Assembly (NCBI GenBank): GCA_963801715.1
Contig: CAWDGB010000020.1
Coordinates: 186,001-250,000, forward strand
Length of the DNA: 64,000 nucleotides
Direction of reading: 5' to 3'
Source of the DNA: CAVVJA01 sp963801715
GTDB taxonomy: Bacteria; Actinomycetota; Actinomycetes; Mycobacteriales; Jatrophihabitantaceae
Shown here: positions 55,337 to 63,528 of the stretch, in pieces
How positions within the stretch are numbered: the stretch's first letter is position 1
Layout of the letters: every line of letters starts with the position of its first letter
Made by a program: the position numbers and the translations under genes
Notes under the pieces: model-generated
What the model saw: only the letters and a program-made list of their open reading frames with translations
Told to the model about the DNA's origin: nothing
Database searches by the model: none

Positions 55337-55446
55337 CCCCCCGGGAAGACACCGCACCCCCGCCGGGCTCGCACCCGGCCGGCGTCCTCACCACCTCCGC
55401 CGCCTCAAGGCGGCAGTCTCATGGCTCCTGCTCCCATCACCGTCGT

Positions 55447-55580
55447 GTCCCGCCGACGAAACAAATCGTGCCGCCCGCACCACCCCCACACAGTCACCAC
55501 GACGACAGGACACCTGTCATCCACACGACAGCCCACCGGACCTGGAATCAGCAGGCCGCGAACATCGCCGAGATCCCGAC
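55447..55580. repeat. Dispersed repeat R1, copy 2
   Basis: Matches 53807-53942 in the same orientation with a few changes and two missing bases. No gene follows it on the minus side here. Confidence 0.8.
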
Positions 55581-56128
55581 AGGTGCCGAACGCGCACCAC
55601 CTCGCTTGGACGAAACCACAAGCGCTCTCGTCTCTCGCTTCGTCGGCCAGATTGCGCTGCCGCCGCGCTGAAACTGACGGACATCATCGACAGGCTGGAT
55701 ATGCACGACTAGGAGACCGGCATGGTTGAGCCGCAGCCACCCCGCGAGGTCCCTAGCAACGGTCACGCGATCAATCGCACTTCAGACTCGCGCAGTCATC
55801 ACCATCCGTGATCGTCCGACTCGGCCGCAGCGCACGGGCGAAGCACCGACACGACTTGGCGTCATGCCGCACCGGCCGGAACCCCCAGGGCGGTCGTCAT
55901 GACCTGCTTGGGCTCCGCAGGCAGGAATACCACCAGCGGCTGACGCAGCGTCTGGGCCTTCGGCTCGTAGATCACCGTCTAACTGTGCCGCTGCCGGAAC
56001 ACCGAATACGCGCGGATGCCGCGGTGTACCACCGACGGGTGTTCGGCGCTCGGGATGTCCTGAGACATCACAGCCGGCAGGACGGGACAGTCGGGAGCCT
56101 CGCTGTCAGGAATGGGCGAATGCAGCTG

Positions 56129-56893
56129 TCAGCCAAGCGGTGAGCGCAGCGTGTCTGAGTCCGCGTGGCTCGTTGCCTCGACGGCCTGGACGATCAGCTG
56201 GGTTGCGGCCTCGGGCTGCGACACGAAGGAGACGTGAGAGGCCGATACCTGCACGATCGTTGCGTTCGCGCGCTCGGCCATGAACTGTTGGAGCGCGGGC
56301 GGGATCGCCTTGTCCTCGGTGCCGAGCAGGTACCAGCAAGGCAGCGTCTTCCACGCCGGCGGGGCCGATGGCGTTGCGGCGAACGCGGCTGCGGCGTACG
56401 GCCGTTGCGCCGCGGCCATCACCGCAGCTGTTTCTGGGTCGACGTCGGCCGCGAAGGCTTCGCGGAACGCCTCGCGATCGAGGTAGAGGTCAGCGCCCTC
56501 GCTCCCGTCCGGCCCGGTGAACGGCACGGGCCTGATCGAAGGGCCCACGAGGCTGCCTTCGAACCTCTCAAGGAGCTGCTGCTGGCTCTCGCCCTCGTCG
56601 CACATCCAGCCGTTGAAGTAGACGAGCGCCCTGACCTGGTCGTTGCCGATCGCGGCCATAGAAATGACGTTGCCGCCATAGGAGTGGCCAACGAGCACGA
56701 TCGGACCGGTCAGGGTCCGCAGGAATTCGGCGAGGTACGTTGTGTCGCCAACAAGATCGCGAAGCGGGTTGGCGAACCCGATGGCGGTAAACCCGCGCTC
56801 ACGCAGGGCGCGGATTTCGGATTCGAAGCCGGTCGCGTCGGCCCATGCACCATGGACGAGGACGATCGTCGGGGTCTCACCGGCCATTGTCAT
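56129..56893 (-). CDS. Alpha/beta hydrolase
   Basis: 254 residues: IVLVHGAWADATGFE near the start (oxyanion loop), nucleophile Ser in VLVGHSYGGNV, and the catalytic His probably in VSASHVSFVSQPEA. It resembles the small esterase/signal-peptide-less hydrolases common in actinobacteria. ATG 56893 chosen; GGGAAG lies upstream. Confidence 0.87.
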   Translation of the reverse strand: MTMAGETPTIVLVHGAWADATGFESEIRALRERGFTAIGFANPLRDLVGDTTYLAEFLRTLTGPIVLVGHSYGGNVISMAAIGNDQVRALVYFNGWMCDEGESQQQLLERFEGSLVGPSIRPVPFTGPDGSEGADLYLDREAFREAFAADVDPETAAVMAAAQRPYAAAAFAATPSAPPAWKTLPCWYLLGTEDKAIPPALQQFMAERANATIVQVSASHVSFVSQPEAATQLIVQAVEATSHADSDTLRSPLG

Positions 56894-57036
56894 CACCGCT
56901 TCCCTGGGACGGGTCCGCCAGCTCCGCCAGACTACGCGCCCGCCAGCGTGCACAGGCTAGGTCAGCGAACAACGCTGCCGTTGCCAGCACGCTGGTACCG
57001 CCAGCCGGACGAGGACACGGTTGCTCGAATCGGCCG

Positions 57037-57105
57037 GGTAGTGCGAAACCGCCACCGAGACCGCGCTGTCTCCTCGGACGTGTCACGCACGTCCCGAGCG
57101 AGATC
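57037..57105. repeat. Dispersed repeat R2, copy 2
   Basis: Similar to 53944-54013 in the same orientation. The surrounding 56894-57623 region has no recognised gene. Confidence 0.7.
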
Positions 57106-57623
57106 TGCGGGGGACGCCCGCCTGCCGAGGCTGCGAGATGACGAGACCTCTTTGTGTCATTCCTGAAGGAGGGGGGCCGGTCGAGTCGTAGTCTCGGTTG
57201 TGTTGATCTTTCTTTCGCGGTCTCCGCCGGGTTTGGGCGCGCCGGGTTCGGCCGGTGTCCGGGGGTCGGCCGGAAGGCCGACCGCGTGGCGGCCGCAGGC
57301 CCTGGTCTCATCCCGATGATCACTCGGGAGTCACGAGGAACGGAGACCCCCTCCTTCATGCCATCAAGTGCTCGGCGGCCTGCTCCTGCGGCGGGGATTT
57401 TGGCCGTGCTCGTCGGTATCAAGGTCGTTTCTGCCGGGCCCGGGGCGGCGCGGGACCGGGCAGGGCTCCACCTGGACGCCGGCTGCGCTCCGGCTGGTTC
57501 GGCGCCTATCAGGAGCTGGCCGGGAAGTGAGCATCTGCTGGTCGCTGGTGGCGGTTTTAGAGTGGGTGCTGGCCCGGGAGTGGCTTATCCGAAGAGCCGA
57601 CGTTTCGGGGCCTCAACGTTTGC

Positions 57624-57666
57624 GTGCCCCCGGCAGGACTCGAACCTGCGACGCCCGGCTTAGGAG
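57624..57666 (-). other. Attachment-site-like tRNA-Arg 3' half, left copy
   Basis: On the minus strand: anticodon loop CTCCTAA, anticodon stem GCCGG, T arm GCAGGTTCGAGTCCTGC and acceptor GGGGGCA. The 5' half of the tRNA is absent. It matches 61877-61919 in 42 of 43 bases, same orientation. The shared core starts at the anticodon loop, a common crossover point for tyrosine integrases. Anticodon CCT suggests tRNA-Arg. Confidence 0.8.
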
Positions 57667-57787
57667 AGCTAATCTGGCGAGCTTCGATGCTCGGCTGAAC
57701 GCAAGCATCAGTGTGCTCTAGACCCCGTACTTACTGACCTGCGTGGGTGTTGGCTGAGCTTGGTCGGCGTTGATCAACAACAGCAGT

Positions 57788-57818
57788 TTGCGGACTTCTT
57801 GCGGACTAGTTGCGGACT
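57788..57818. repeat. Three TTGCGGACT repeats at 11-base spacing
   Basis: Copies at 57788, 57799 and 57810, each one helical turn apart, about 120 bases from the attachment-like site. This looks like integrase arm-type binding sites. The 57667-58209 stretch has no recognised gene. Confidence 0.65.
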
Positions 57819-58209
57819 GGCCGAGATCAACTTCGTCGAAGCGTCGAGCCGTCTGCGCTGACGTCACGTTGAATACGCGTGCGACTTCGATGCACGCGAA
57901 CTGGGCACCGATCGCCGAATAGGGCGCTGTGGTCGGCCCGCAATCGTGGCTCTCGCGGGGTCGTTATGTGCGCAGTCGATCTAAGGGTCGTTGTCTCGGA
58001 CGAGGATCCTTGGCTCGGCTGCCCGGGGTGCGTGCGGTAGGCCGCGGTTGTGGGGGCCGAAGGCATCTGTCAGGTCGCCCGATGTTCATGGTCGGCGTGT
58101 CGACGGGCGGGGCGGGATCCGCGAGGGGATTTGCCAGATTCGTGGCGGTGAGGCGGATCGGTTTAGCGGAAGTGAGTCTTTCTGGCGCGCTGGAGGCGAC
58201 AGTTAGGGC

Positions 58210-58299
58210 ATGACGGCGGCGAGGTCCAGCGATGCGGAGTTGATCGCTGCCATCGCCGAGTTCCGACAAGAACTCTCTCAGCGCGTTGTGTCAGCATGA
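58210..58299 (+). CDS. Very small ORF, 29 residues
   Basis: Product begins MTAARSSDAELIAAIAEF and is helical. Its stop overlaps the start of the next tiny frame (58296-58388, MMWFGGPLLTTYTVALG), whose stop in turn overlaps the GTG of the gene at 58385. The chain of 4-base overlaps is suggestive, but neither small protein matches a family I know. Confidence 0.3.
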   Translation: MTAARSSDAELIAAIAEFRQELSQRVVSA

Positions 58300-58388
58300 T
58301 GTGGTTCGGCGGCCCGCTGCTCACGACGTACACCGTCGCGCTCGGTGCGCTCGGCACACGCGTCGCCGTGCGGAGGGACCTCACGTGA
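58296..58388 (+). CDS. Very small hydrophobic ORF, 30 residues
   Basis: MMWFGGPLLTTYTVALGALG then a basic end; could be one membrane helix. It overlaps both neighbours by 4 bases. Could be a leader for translational coupling or simply chance. Confidence 0.3.
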   Translation: MMWFGGPLLTTYTVALGALGTRVAVRRDLT

Positions 58389-58789
58389 CGGGCTTGGCGG
58401 CCTGGTGCCTGCGCGTCGCCGGCGCGACTGGCATCGTCAACGGCCTGGGTTTCGGCGGCTTCACGATTCCTGCGATGGTGAGCGTCGGCCAAGGGCACGG
58501 GATCCTCTACACCTTCGGAAATCCTACGTACGGCAACGGCCCGTTCGAACGGATCGGAGTGCCGACATCCGTCCCGCTGCTGGCCGCCTTTCTCGCGGCC
58601 TGCGTGGTGCAGGTCGTCGGCGGTGTCCTGCTGTTGTGGCCACGGCGCTCGGGAATCGTGGTCTCGATCGTAGGGCTGCTGCTCTGCGCGCCGTTCTGGT
58701 GGGGGTTCGATCTACCGTTCGCGTGGCTCAACGCGGCGGTGCTGCTCACGTTCCTGATGCTGGCGTGGACAGTGCAAAAGCATGGCTAA
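58385..58789 (+). CDS. Four-helix membrane protein of unknown function
   Basis: 134 residues with four hydrophobic segments (VAGATGIVNGLGFGGFTIPAM, VPLLAAFLAACVVQVVGGVL, IVVSIVGLLLCAPFWWGFDL, LNAAVLLTFLMLAWTV). GGAGGG about 7 bases before GTG 58385 supports the start. No family recognised. Confidence 0.7.
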   Translation: MTGLAAWCLRVAGATGIVNGLGFGGFTIPAMVSVGQGHGILYTFGNPTYGNGPFERIGVPTSVPLLAAFLAACVVQVVGGVLLLWPRRSGIVVSIVGLLLCAPFWWGFDLPFAWLNAAVLLTFLMLAWTVQKHG

Positions 58790-59302
58790 ACAAGCTTGCC
58801 TGACCTCGCAGCTAGGGGCCGGGTCGGGGCAGAACCGCCAGCGGTGGAGCGCACATAGCAACGCAATACCCCGTCCGGCGCCGCGACGCGGCGTGTGCAC
58901 TGCTTCGACGGCTACCCGCGCGGTGAATTCACCCTGTCCGCGGCAAATTCGCTAGAGCCGCTGAACGTCGAATGCGGACGTTCGTCAAGCGCAGTGGTCG
59001 CGATGGTTGATCACTACTGCACATCCGTCTGGGATCTTCGGCCACGACACGACACCCCACGGCCGGAACTGGTGCGGTTCGATCAGACGTGTCCAGGACT
59101 TTGAGCGCCTCAACCGCTCCGTCGAGCGAAGCGACGTATAGGCCCGGAAAGGTCGTGGCTGCCGACCTGAACCTCTCTGCACGAGTGCCCGGACCGCTCT
59201 CGGCTTGATAGACGGCGAAGTGAACGCTGCCCAGTGCAACGGCCGTCGTCGTGTGCTTCATGCTCGAGCGGAACGCCCAATAACATGGAAGAAGGCAGCG
59301 GA

Positions 59303-59475
59303 CCCGGGCAGGTCATCCCGGTGCGAGCCAGGAGCTCCACCGTAAGCCGATCCCGCGGGTCGCGGCTGGAGCGGGCGGCGGCCATGAACCGGGCCGCCTG
59401 CGCGTCGTCGAGCTCCAGCCAGGACCTCGGCCTGCGCCGAGAACCCGTGCCCGGCGTCGACGGGGCGATATCGCA
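59303..59475 (-). pseudogene. Tyrosine integrase fragment 1
   Basis: The minus strand reads RPRSWLELDDAQAARFM, then RDPRDRLTVELLARTGM, the start of the catalytic domain of a phage-type tyrosine recombinase. It loses similarity after TGM, just where RxGE with the first catalytic Arg is expected. Remnant. The rest of 58790-59585 shows no gene. Confidence 0.75.
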
Positions 59476-59585
59476 GGCTCAATGGGCTACTGGGTCAGGC
59501 TCCCAGGGTTCAAGCACTGGATCGATGAGTTGCCCACCTGCGCTCGGTATCCTGATCCGGTAACCCCCCAGTCCCTGGAGACCGG

Positions 59586-60050
59586 ATGCCCAGCGCCGGA
59601 TTTCGGGCGTGCCCGCTCCGCGCCCAGGTCGATCCGCGCCTATTGCGATTCAGCGCCGGGGCGACGGCCAGCGTGCTCGCCGTGGTGCTGCTCATCGTTG
59701 GCGTTGCTCGACCCTTGGGTCTCGGCCTGCTCGCCTCCCAGGTCGCCGTGTTTGCGTTCACCGCGTTCGTGAGCTTTCAGTGGTCGTTGTGGGCACAGAT
59801 TTTTGCCCGTGTCATCTGGCCGCGGATCGGTGCACCGACCGAGTTGGAGGATGCTCGGCCGCACAGGTTCGGCCAGTTCGTCGGCTTCTTGTTCACCGCT
59901 CTCGCGCTGATCAGCTTCGCGCTTGGCGTCGATGTTGCCGGCCTCGGCCTCACCGCACTCACCTTCGGCGTGGCAGCTCTCAACGCATCCACCGGGGTCT
60001 GCCTGGGCTGCAAGGCCTACCTGCTGATCCGCCGATTGCGACCGGCCTAA
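59586..60050 (+). CDS. DUF4395 membrane protein
   Basis: 154 residues: VDPRLLRFSAGATASVL, a membrane pair, RPHRFGQFVGFLFTALALIS, and the C-terminal NASTGVCLGCKAYLL with the CxxC motif that defines DUF4395. GGAG lies 6 bases before ATG 59586. The CxxC may be redox-active or bind metal. Function unknown. Confidence 0.85.
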   Translation: MPSAGFRACPLRAQVDPRLLRFSAGATASVLAVVLLIVGVARPLGLGLLASQVAVFAFTAFVSFQWSLWAQIFARVIWPRIGAPTELEDARPHRFGQFVGFLFTALALISFALGVDVAGLGLTALTFGVAALNASTGVCLGCKAYLLIRRLRPA

Positions 60051-60249
60051 GCCTTGGTCGACAACAGGAATCGCGTGACAGGCGACGGTTCAATCGGGCC
60101 GGGCGATCGGCCGGCGCTCGTGATTGGTTGCACCCAGGTAGGCCAGGTCGAAGGTTCACAGCGCACCGCCTCCGGCCGAAGGGAGAATTGCTCTGGGAGA
60201 CCGAGCGAAAGCTTCGGGGCTCGGCAGCGGGGTGCAACTTTCGGTGACG

Positions 60250-60550
60250 GCACGACCGCACTCCCGAGGCGGTACTGGGGGCTGATGTCCTGGGTGCCGA
60301 ACATCGCCAGCAATCTCGTCGCCGCCGGCTCTCGAGGAACTTCGGTAACGGGTCGGGCTTTCTCGGAATGTCCCCGTTGATCACCGGGTTGCGTGCCGAG
60401 GCGTCGGGCCAATCCCACTCGATGATCCGCTCGAAGAACGAGCGCACTCTCCGCAGCCGCTGCCGATGCGCCTCGGGCGAGATTGTCCCGCCGCGCGGGT
60501 GCGGTTGTGGCCAGCCACACCTTGATGGAGACCCTGAGCCTGTCCAGCAC
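60250..60550 (-). pseudogene. Tyrosine integrase fragment 2
   Basis: Three pieces in changing frames: RVSIKVWLATTAPARRDN, then EAHRQRLRRVRSFFERIIEW with DWPDASARNPVINGDIP and PDPLPKFL, then EPAATRLLAMFGTQD. These form the core-binding domain and the start of the catalytic domain. At least two frameshifts; the C-terminus is missing. Its catalytic start differs from fragment 1, so two integrases were present. The rest of 60051-61148 has no recognised gene. Confidence 0.78.
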
Positions 60551-61148
60551 CTGGCTCGTATGTGTCGGGGCATTAGAGTCGGATCCCGTACTGCGGTGGT
60601 TTCAGCTGATGCTGACAAGTGCGGGGCGACACCGTCCGGCAGAACAACTCGCGGCACTGCATCGTCTCCGCACTAACGCGAGGGGCGCGGCGTCGACGCC
60701 TCACCACGCGTGCGCTACCGATCTCCGATTAGACGAGCGGGCTTGAGCCGCGACCTCTGCGGAGCACACCGACTTCGGCGATGAGGGCGTAGATTCCATC
60801 GCCCCGACAGATCGATCTGGGCATTGCGACCTGGGCTGCGAGCTGCGCGAGATCGACGGCTACGGCACTGCCGCTTCAGGGCTCGTGACCTGGTATCACG
60901 AGGTCGTCGAGCCCACGCAGGTGGGACGTAGTTCAGCCCTTCCATGTTCCGAAGACCTGGCGCACCTTCTCCGCGGAAGGGAGGACGAAGACTCGGCCAA
61001 GTCCGCACTCGCGTGCCGCTCGCGGTCGGGCCAGGCACACTCCCTGGTCGGTTTCGTTAGGGTCGGTCACTGGTGCGAGTACGACCGGTTCGGACGGATT
61101 GTAAGTCCGCCTCTCGGACAGCCCCCTGCCTATAGAACGGACAATGCG

Positions 61149-61553
61149 ATGGATGCGGATATCCGGACCAGGGCCGCAGTCGAGGAACACTGGCGGGCAT
61201 CGGAGTGCGGGGATACCGAAGCCGAGCACGCGATATACGCTGCGGACGCGATCCTCGACTACCCCCAGTCAGGCGAACGTTTCCGAGGCCGCGCGACGAT
61301 TTCGGGCCAACGCGGCGGGCACCCAGCCAATCGCCACTTCACTGTGCTGCGGATCGTTGGCAGTGGGAGTCTCTGGGTAAGCGAGTGCATCATCACGTAT
61401 GACGGCGTGCCCACCTACTCAGTCAGCATCATGGAATTCGCTGATCAGCATCTAGTGCGCGAGACACAGTACTTTGCGGACACCTTCCAAGCGCCTGCAT
61501 GGCGGGCCGCCCTCGCTGAGCCGATTCCGGGCGGCGACGGTCCGCCGCTGTGA
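61149..61553 (+). CDS. SnoaL-like NTF2-fold protein
   Basis: 134 residues: RAAVEEHWRASECGDTEAEHA, AIYAADAILDYPQSGERFRG and VRETQYFADTFQAPAWRA are typical of the small NTF2-like group. ATG 61149. Ligand or reaction unknown. It lies between the two attachment-like sites. Confidence 0.82.
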   Translation: MDADIRTRAAVEEHWRASECGDTEAEHAIYAADAILDYPQSGERFRGRATISGQRGGHPANRHFTVLRIVGSGSLWVSECIITYDGVPTYSVSIMEFADQHLVRETQYFADTFQAPAWRAALAEPIPGGDGPPL

Positions 61554-61876
61554 CTAAGCCGTTGGTTGACGAGTGGCAAATGGCTAGTTGCCTGGCGGCA
61601 GCGCATAACGACAGGCGAAGACTTCACCGTGACGAGTCGGACTGTGACCCTATTCGGCGATCGCGGGCTGCGTGGCTCGTCCGCTGGACGAGTGCACATT
61701 CAGCGGCCTGCATGAGTCGCGACCCGGGTCCGCAGCTGCCTCGCCGAAGATCATCTTCGAGGCAAAATGCACGTGTGAAGTAAGCGTGTGCGGACTTTGC
61801 GGACCAACTCGTGCCTACGCTACTAGCTTAGTAGAGAACTCGACGCTACAGCCCAGCAAATCCGGGCTCTCCAGTG

Positions 61877-61919
61877 GTGCCCCCGGCAGGATTCGAACCT
61901 GCGACGCCCGGCTTAGGAG
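61877..61919 (-). other. Attachment-site-like tRNA-Arg 3' half, right copy
   Basis: Same 43-base core as 57624-57666 with one base change, again without the tRNA 5' half; here the minus strand reads GGGGGCACCA, so an encoded CCA end is kept. The preceding stretch 61554-61876 holds no recognised gene. Confidence 0.8.
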
Positions 61920-62028
61920 TCCGTGTCCGGAGTCGTTGGTCATCGCCGAAAATCGATGGACGCCCCGCATTTGCTGGGCTTCGTGCGTTGAAGCGAGTTG
62001 ATCGTTCGCGGCGTGTTGCGGACCTGGT

Positions 62029-62048
62029 GTGTACCCGTTGTGTACCCG
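62029..62048. repeat. Two GTGTACCCG repeats at 11-base spacing
   Basis: Copies at 62029 and 62040, about 110 bases from the right attachment-like site, the same relative position as the TTGCGGACT array at the left site. A third pair, TGCGTACC, lies at 62413 and 62424. The 61920-62647 stretch has no recognised gene. Confidence 0.6.
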
Positions 62049-62647
62049 AGTAGATCAAGTATGTCGGAGTGACGAAGTGATTCCGCACCGACCGGTCGCG
62101 TCGCCACCGTGTTGCGGGTTGAGGTGTTGCCGTGCAAGTGCTCAACCGGTCCAGGTCGTACGGCGCCGGGAGTATCCGGTCGAGGCACGATGTTTGCGAC
62201 GGACTCAATCTCACCGTTGTGCACTGCCGGGAAGCGCTGCCGCGTCACAGGCGATCTCTCCAACGCGCCAAGCGACCGGTGATCTCACTGCACGAGTAGA
62301 GCTCGAACTATTCAAGGGTTGTTGGCTACGGTCGGTTAGCACTGGAGGCCAGTAATTTCGGGGCTTCCAGCGTTGGTTGACGACGGGAAATTGCGGTCCG
62401 TGACGATTCTCCTGCGTACCCACTGCGTACCGGGAAAGATCAACTCATTGCGTCCCTGCGCGTTTGATGCCCAATAAGCAGAGCGCCGTGCATCACTCGC
62501 GCTGACCGCGCTGATGACCCGCCGCGACTCGTCTCCGGCGAGAACGCGCGGGCGTTCTGGGGCGCTGCAGCGTGGTGACTTCATCACGACGCTGCCGGCA
62601 CGGCACCCGGCGGTTGACGCGAAACGTAACGTCCGTAACATAACAGT

Positions 62648-63245
62648 GTGACGAACGAAGCGAACGGTCGGGTGTGGTTGCTGATCAGCGCCTCCACCGC
62701 CGGAGGGGCTGCCACGCTGCGGGTGCAGGTGTGGCGCAAGCTGCGGTCGTGGGTGCGTTGTACCTGCAGCAGTCGGTGTGTCTGCTGCCGGCCCGGCCGG
62801 CGGCGGGCGCGAGGTCCGGCGGCTGGCCGACCGGATCCGCCGCCAGGGCGGCACCGTCCGCGTCCTGTCGATCACCTTCGCCGACTCGGCCGAGGAACGC
62901 GCGGTGATCGCCGAGCTCAACGCCGCGCGCGACGCCGAATACGCCGAGCTCCTGGAACGGCTTCCGGAGCTGCGGAAGGAACTGGCCGACGAACACGCTC
63001 GCGGCAACGTCACCTACGCCGAGGTCGAGGAGTCCGAAGCCGACCTGGAGCGATTCCGCACGTGGCTGGCCAAGATCGCCGCCCGCGACTACTTCGTCGC
63101 GCCCGGCGGCCAGGCCGCCCGCGACGCCGTTGAGGAGGCCGCAGCCGAGCTGGCTGCGTTCGAGGATGCCGCACTGCGCGCTGAAGCACCGGAACCCGCC
63201 CCTGCCGGTGGAATGCCGGGGTTGAGGGTGGCCGACCAGCGATGA
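62648..63245 (+). pseudogene. chrB: Chromate resistance ChrB-like protein, two frameshifts
   Basis: GTG 62648 gives GRVWLLISASTAGGAATLRV and VWRKLRS; the next frame gives GALYLQQSVCLLPARPA; the third gives REVRRLADRIRRQGGTVRVL through to ARDYFVAPGG. Together this is the ChrB N-terminal domain, which regulates chromate response in relatives. Shifts fall near 62748-62752 and 62797-62811. No chrA is visible in the window. The DUF1232 gene overlaps its stop by 4 bases. Confidence 0.78.
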
Positions 63246-63528
63246 CCGGGTCGTTCTGGTGGGACCTGCTCTTGGGCATGGCCGCCGCCCTGCTGCTGCG
63301 CCTGGCTCGCCCTGGTGATCGGGCTGGTGATTGCCCGGCCGCGAGGTGGGCTGCTGCGCGAGGCGCTGCGTCTGCTGCCGGATGTGCTGCGCCTGGTTCG
63401 CCGGCTCGCCACCGACCCGACACTGCCACGCGGGGTCCGCATCCGGCTCGGGTTGCTGCTGGCCTACCTCGCGTGCCCGATCGACCTGATCCCCGACTTC
63501 ATCCCGGTCCTGGGATACGCGGACGACG
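63242..63528 (+). pseudogene. DUF1232 (YkvA-like) membrane protein, frameshifted and interrupted
   Basis: ATG 63242 starts SFWWDLLLGMAAALLL; removing the C at 63299 continues AWLALVIGLVIARPRGGLL and reaches the DUF1232 signature CPIDLIPDFIPVLGYADD. Family-like sequence stops exactly after YADD at 63528, where the presumed intron begins. The gene follows chrB as an operon partner. Confidence 0.75.

Noticed and set aside
57154..57663. 169-codon plus frame
   Set aside because: It runs through the tRNA-like attachment core (CPRQDSNLRRPA is simply the antisense of the T arm) and shows no family pattern.
57624..57666. Intact tRNA-Arg gene
   Set aside because: No 5' half with acceptor, D arm and 5' anticodon stem is present at this site or at 61877-61919.
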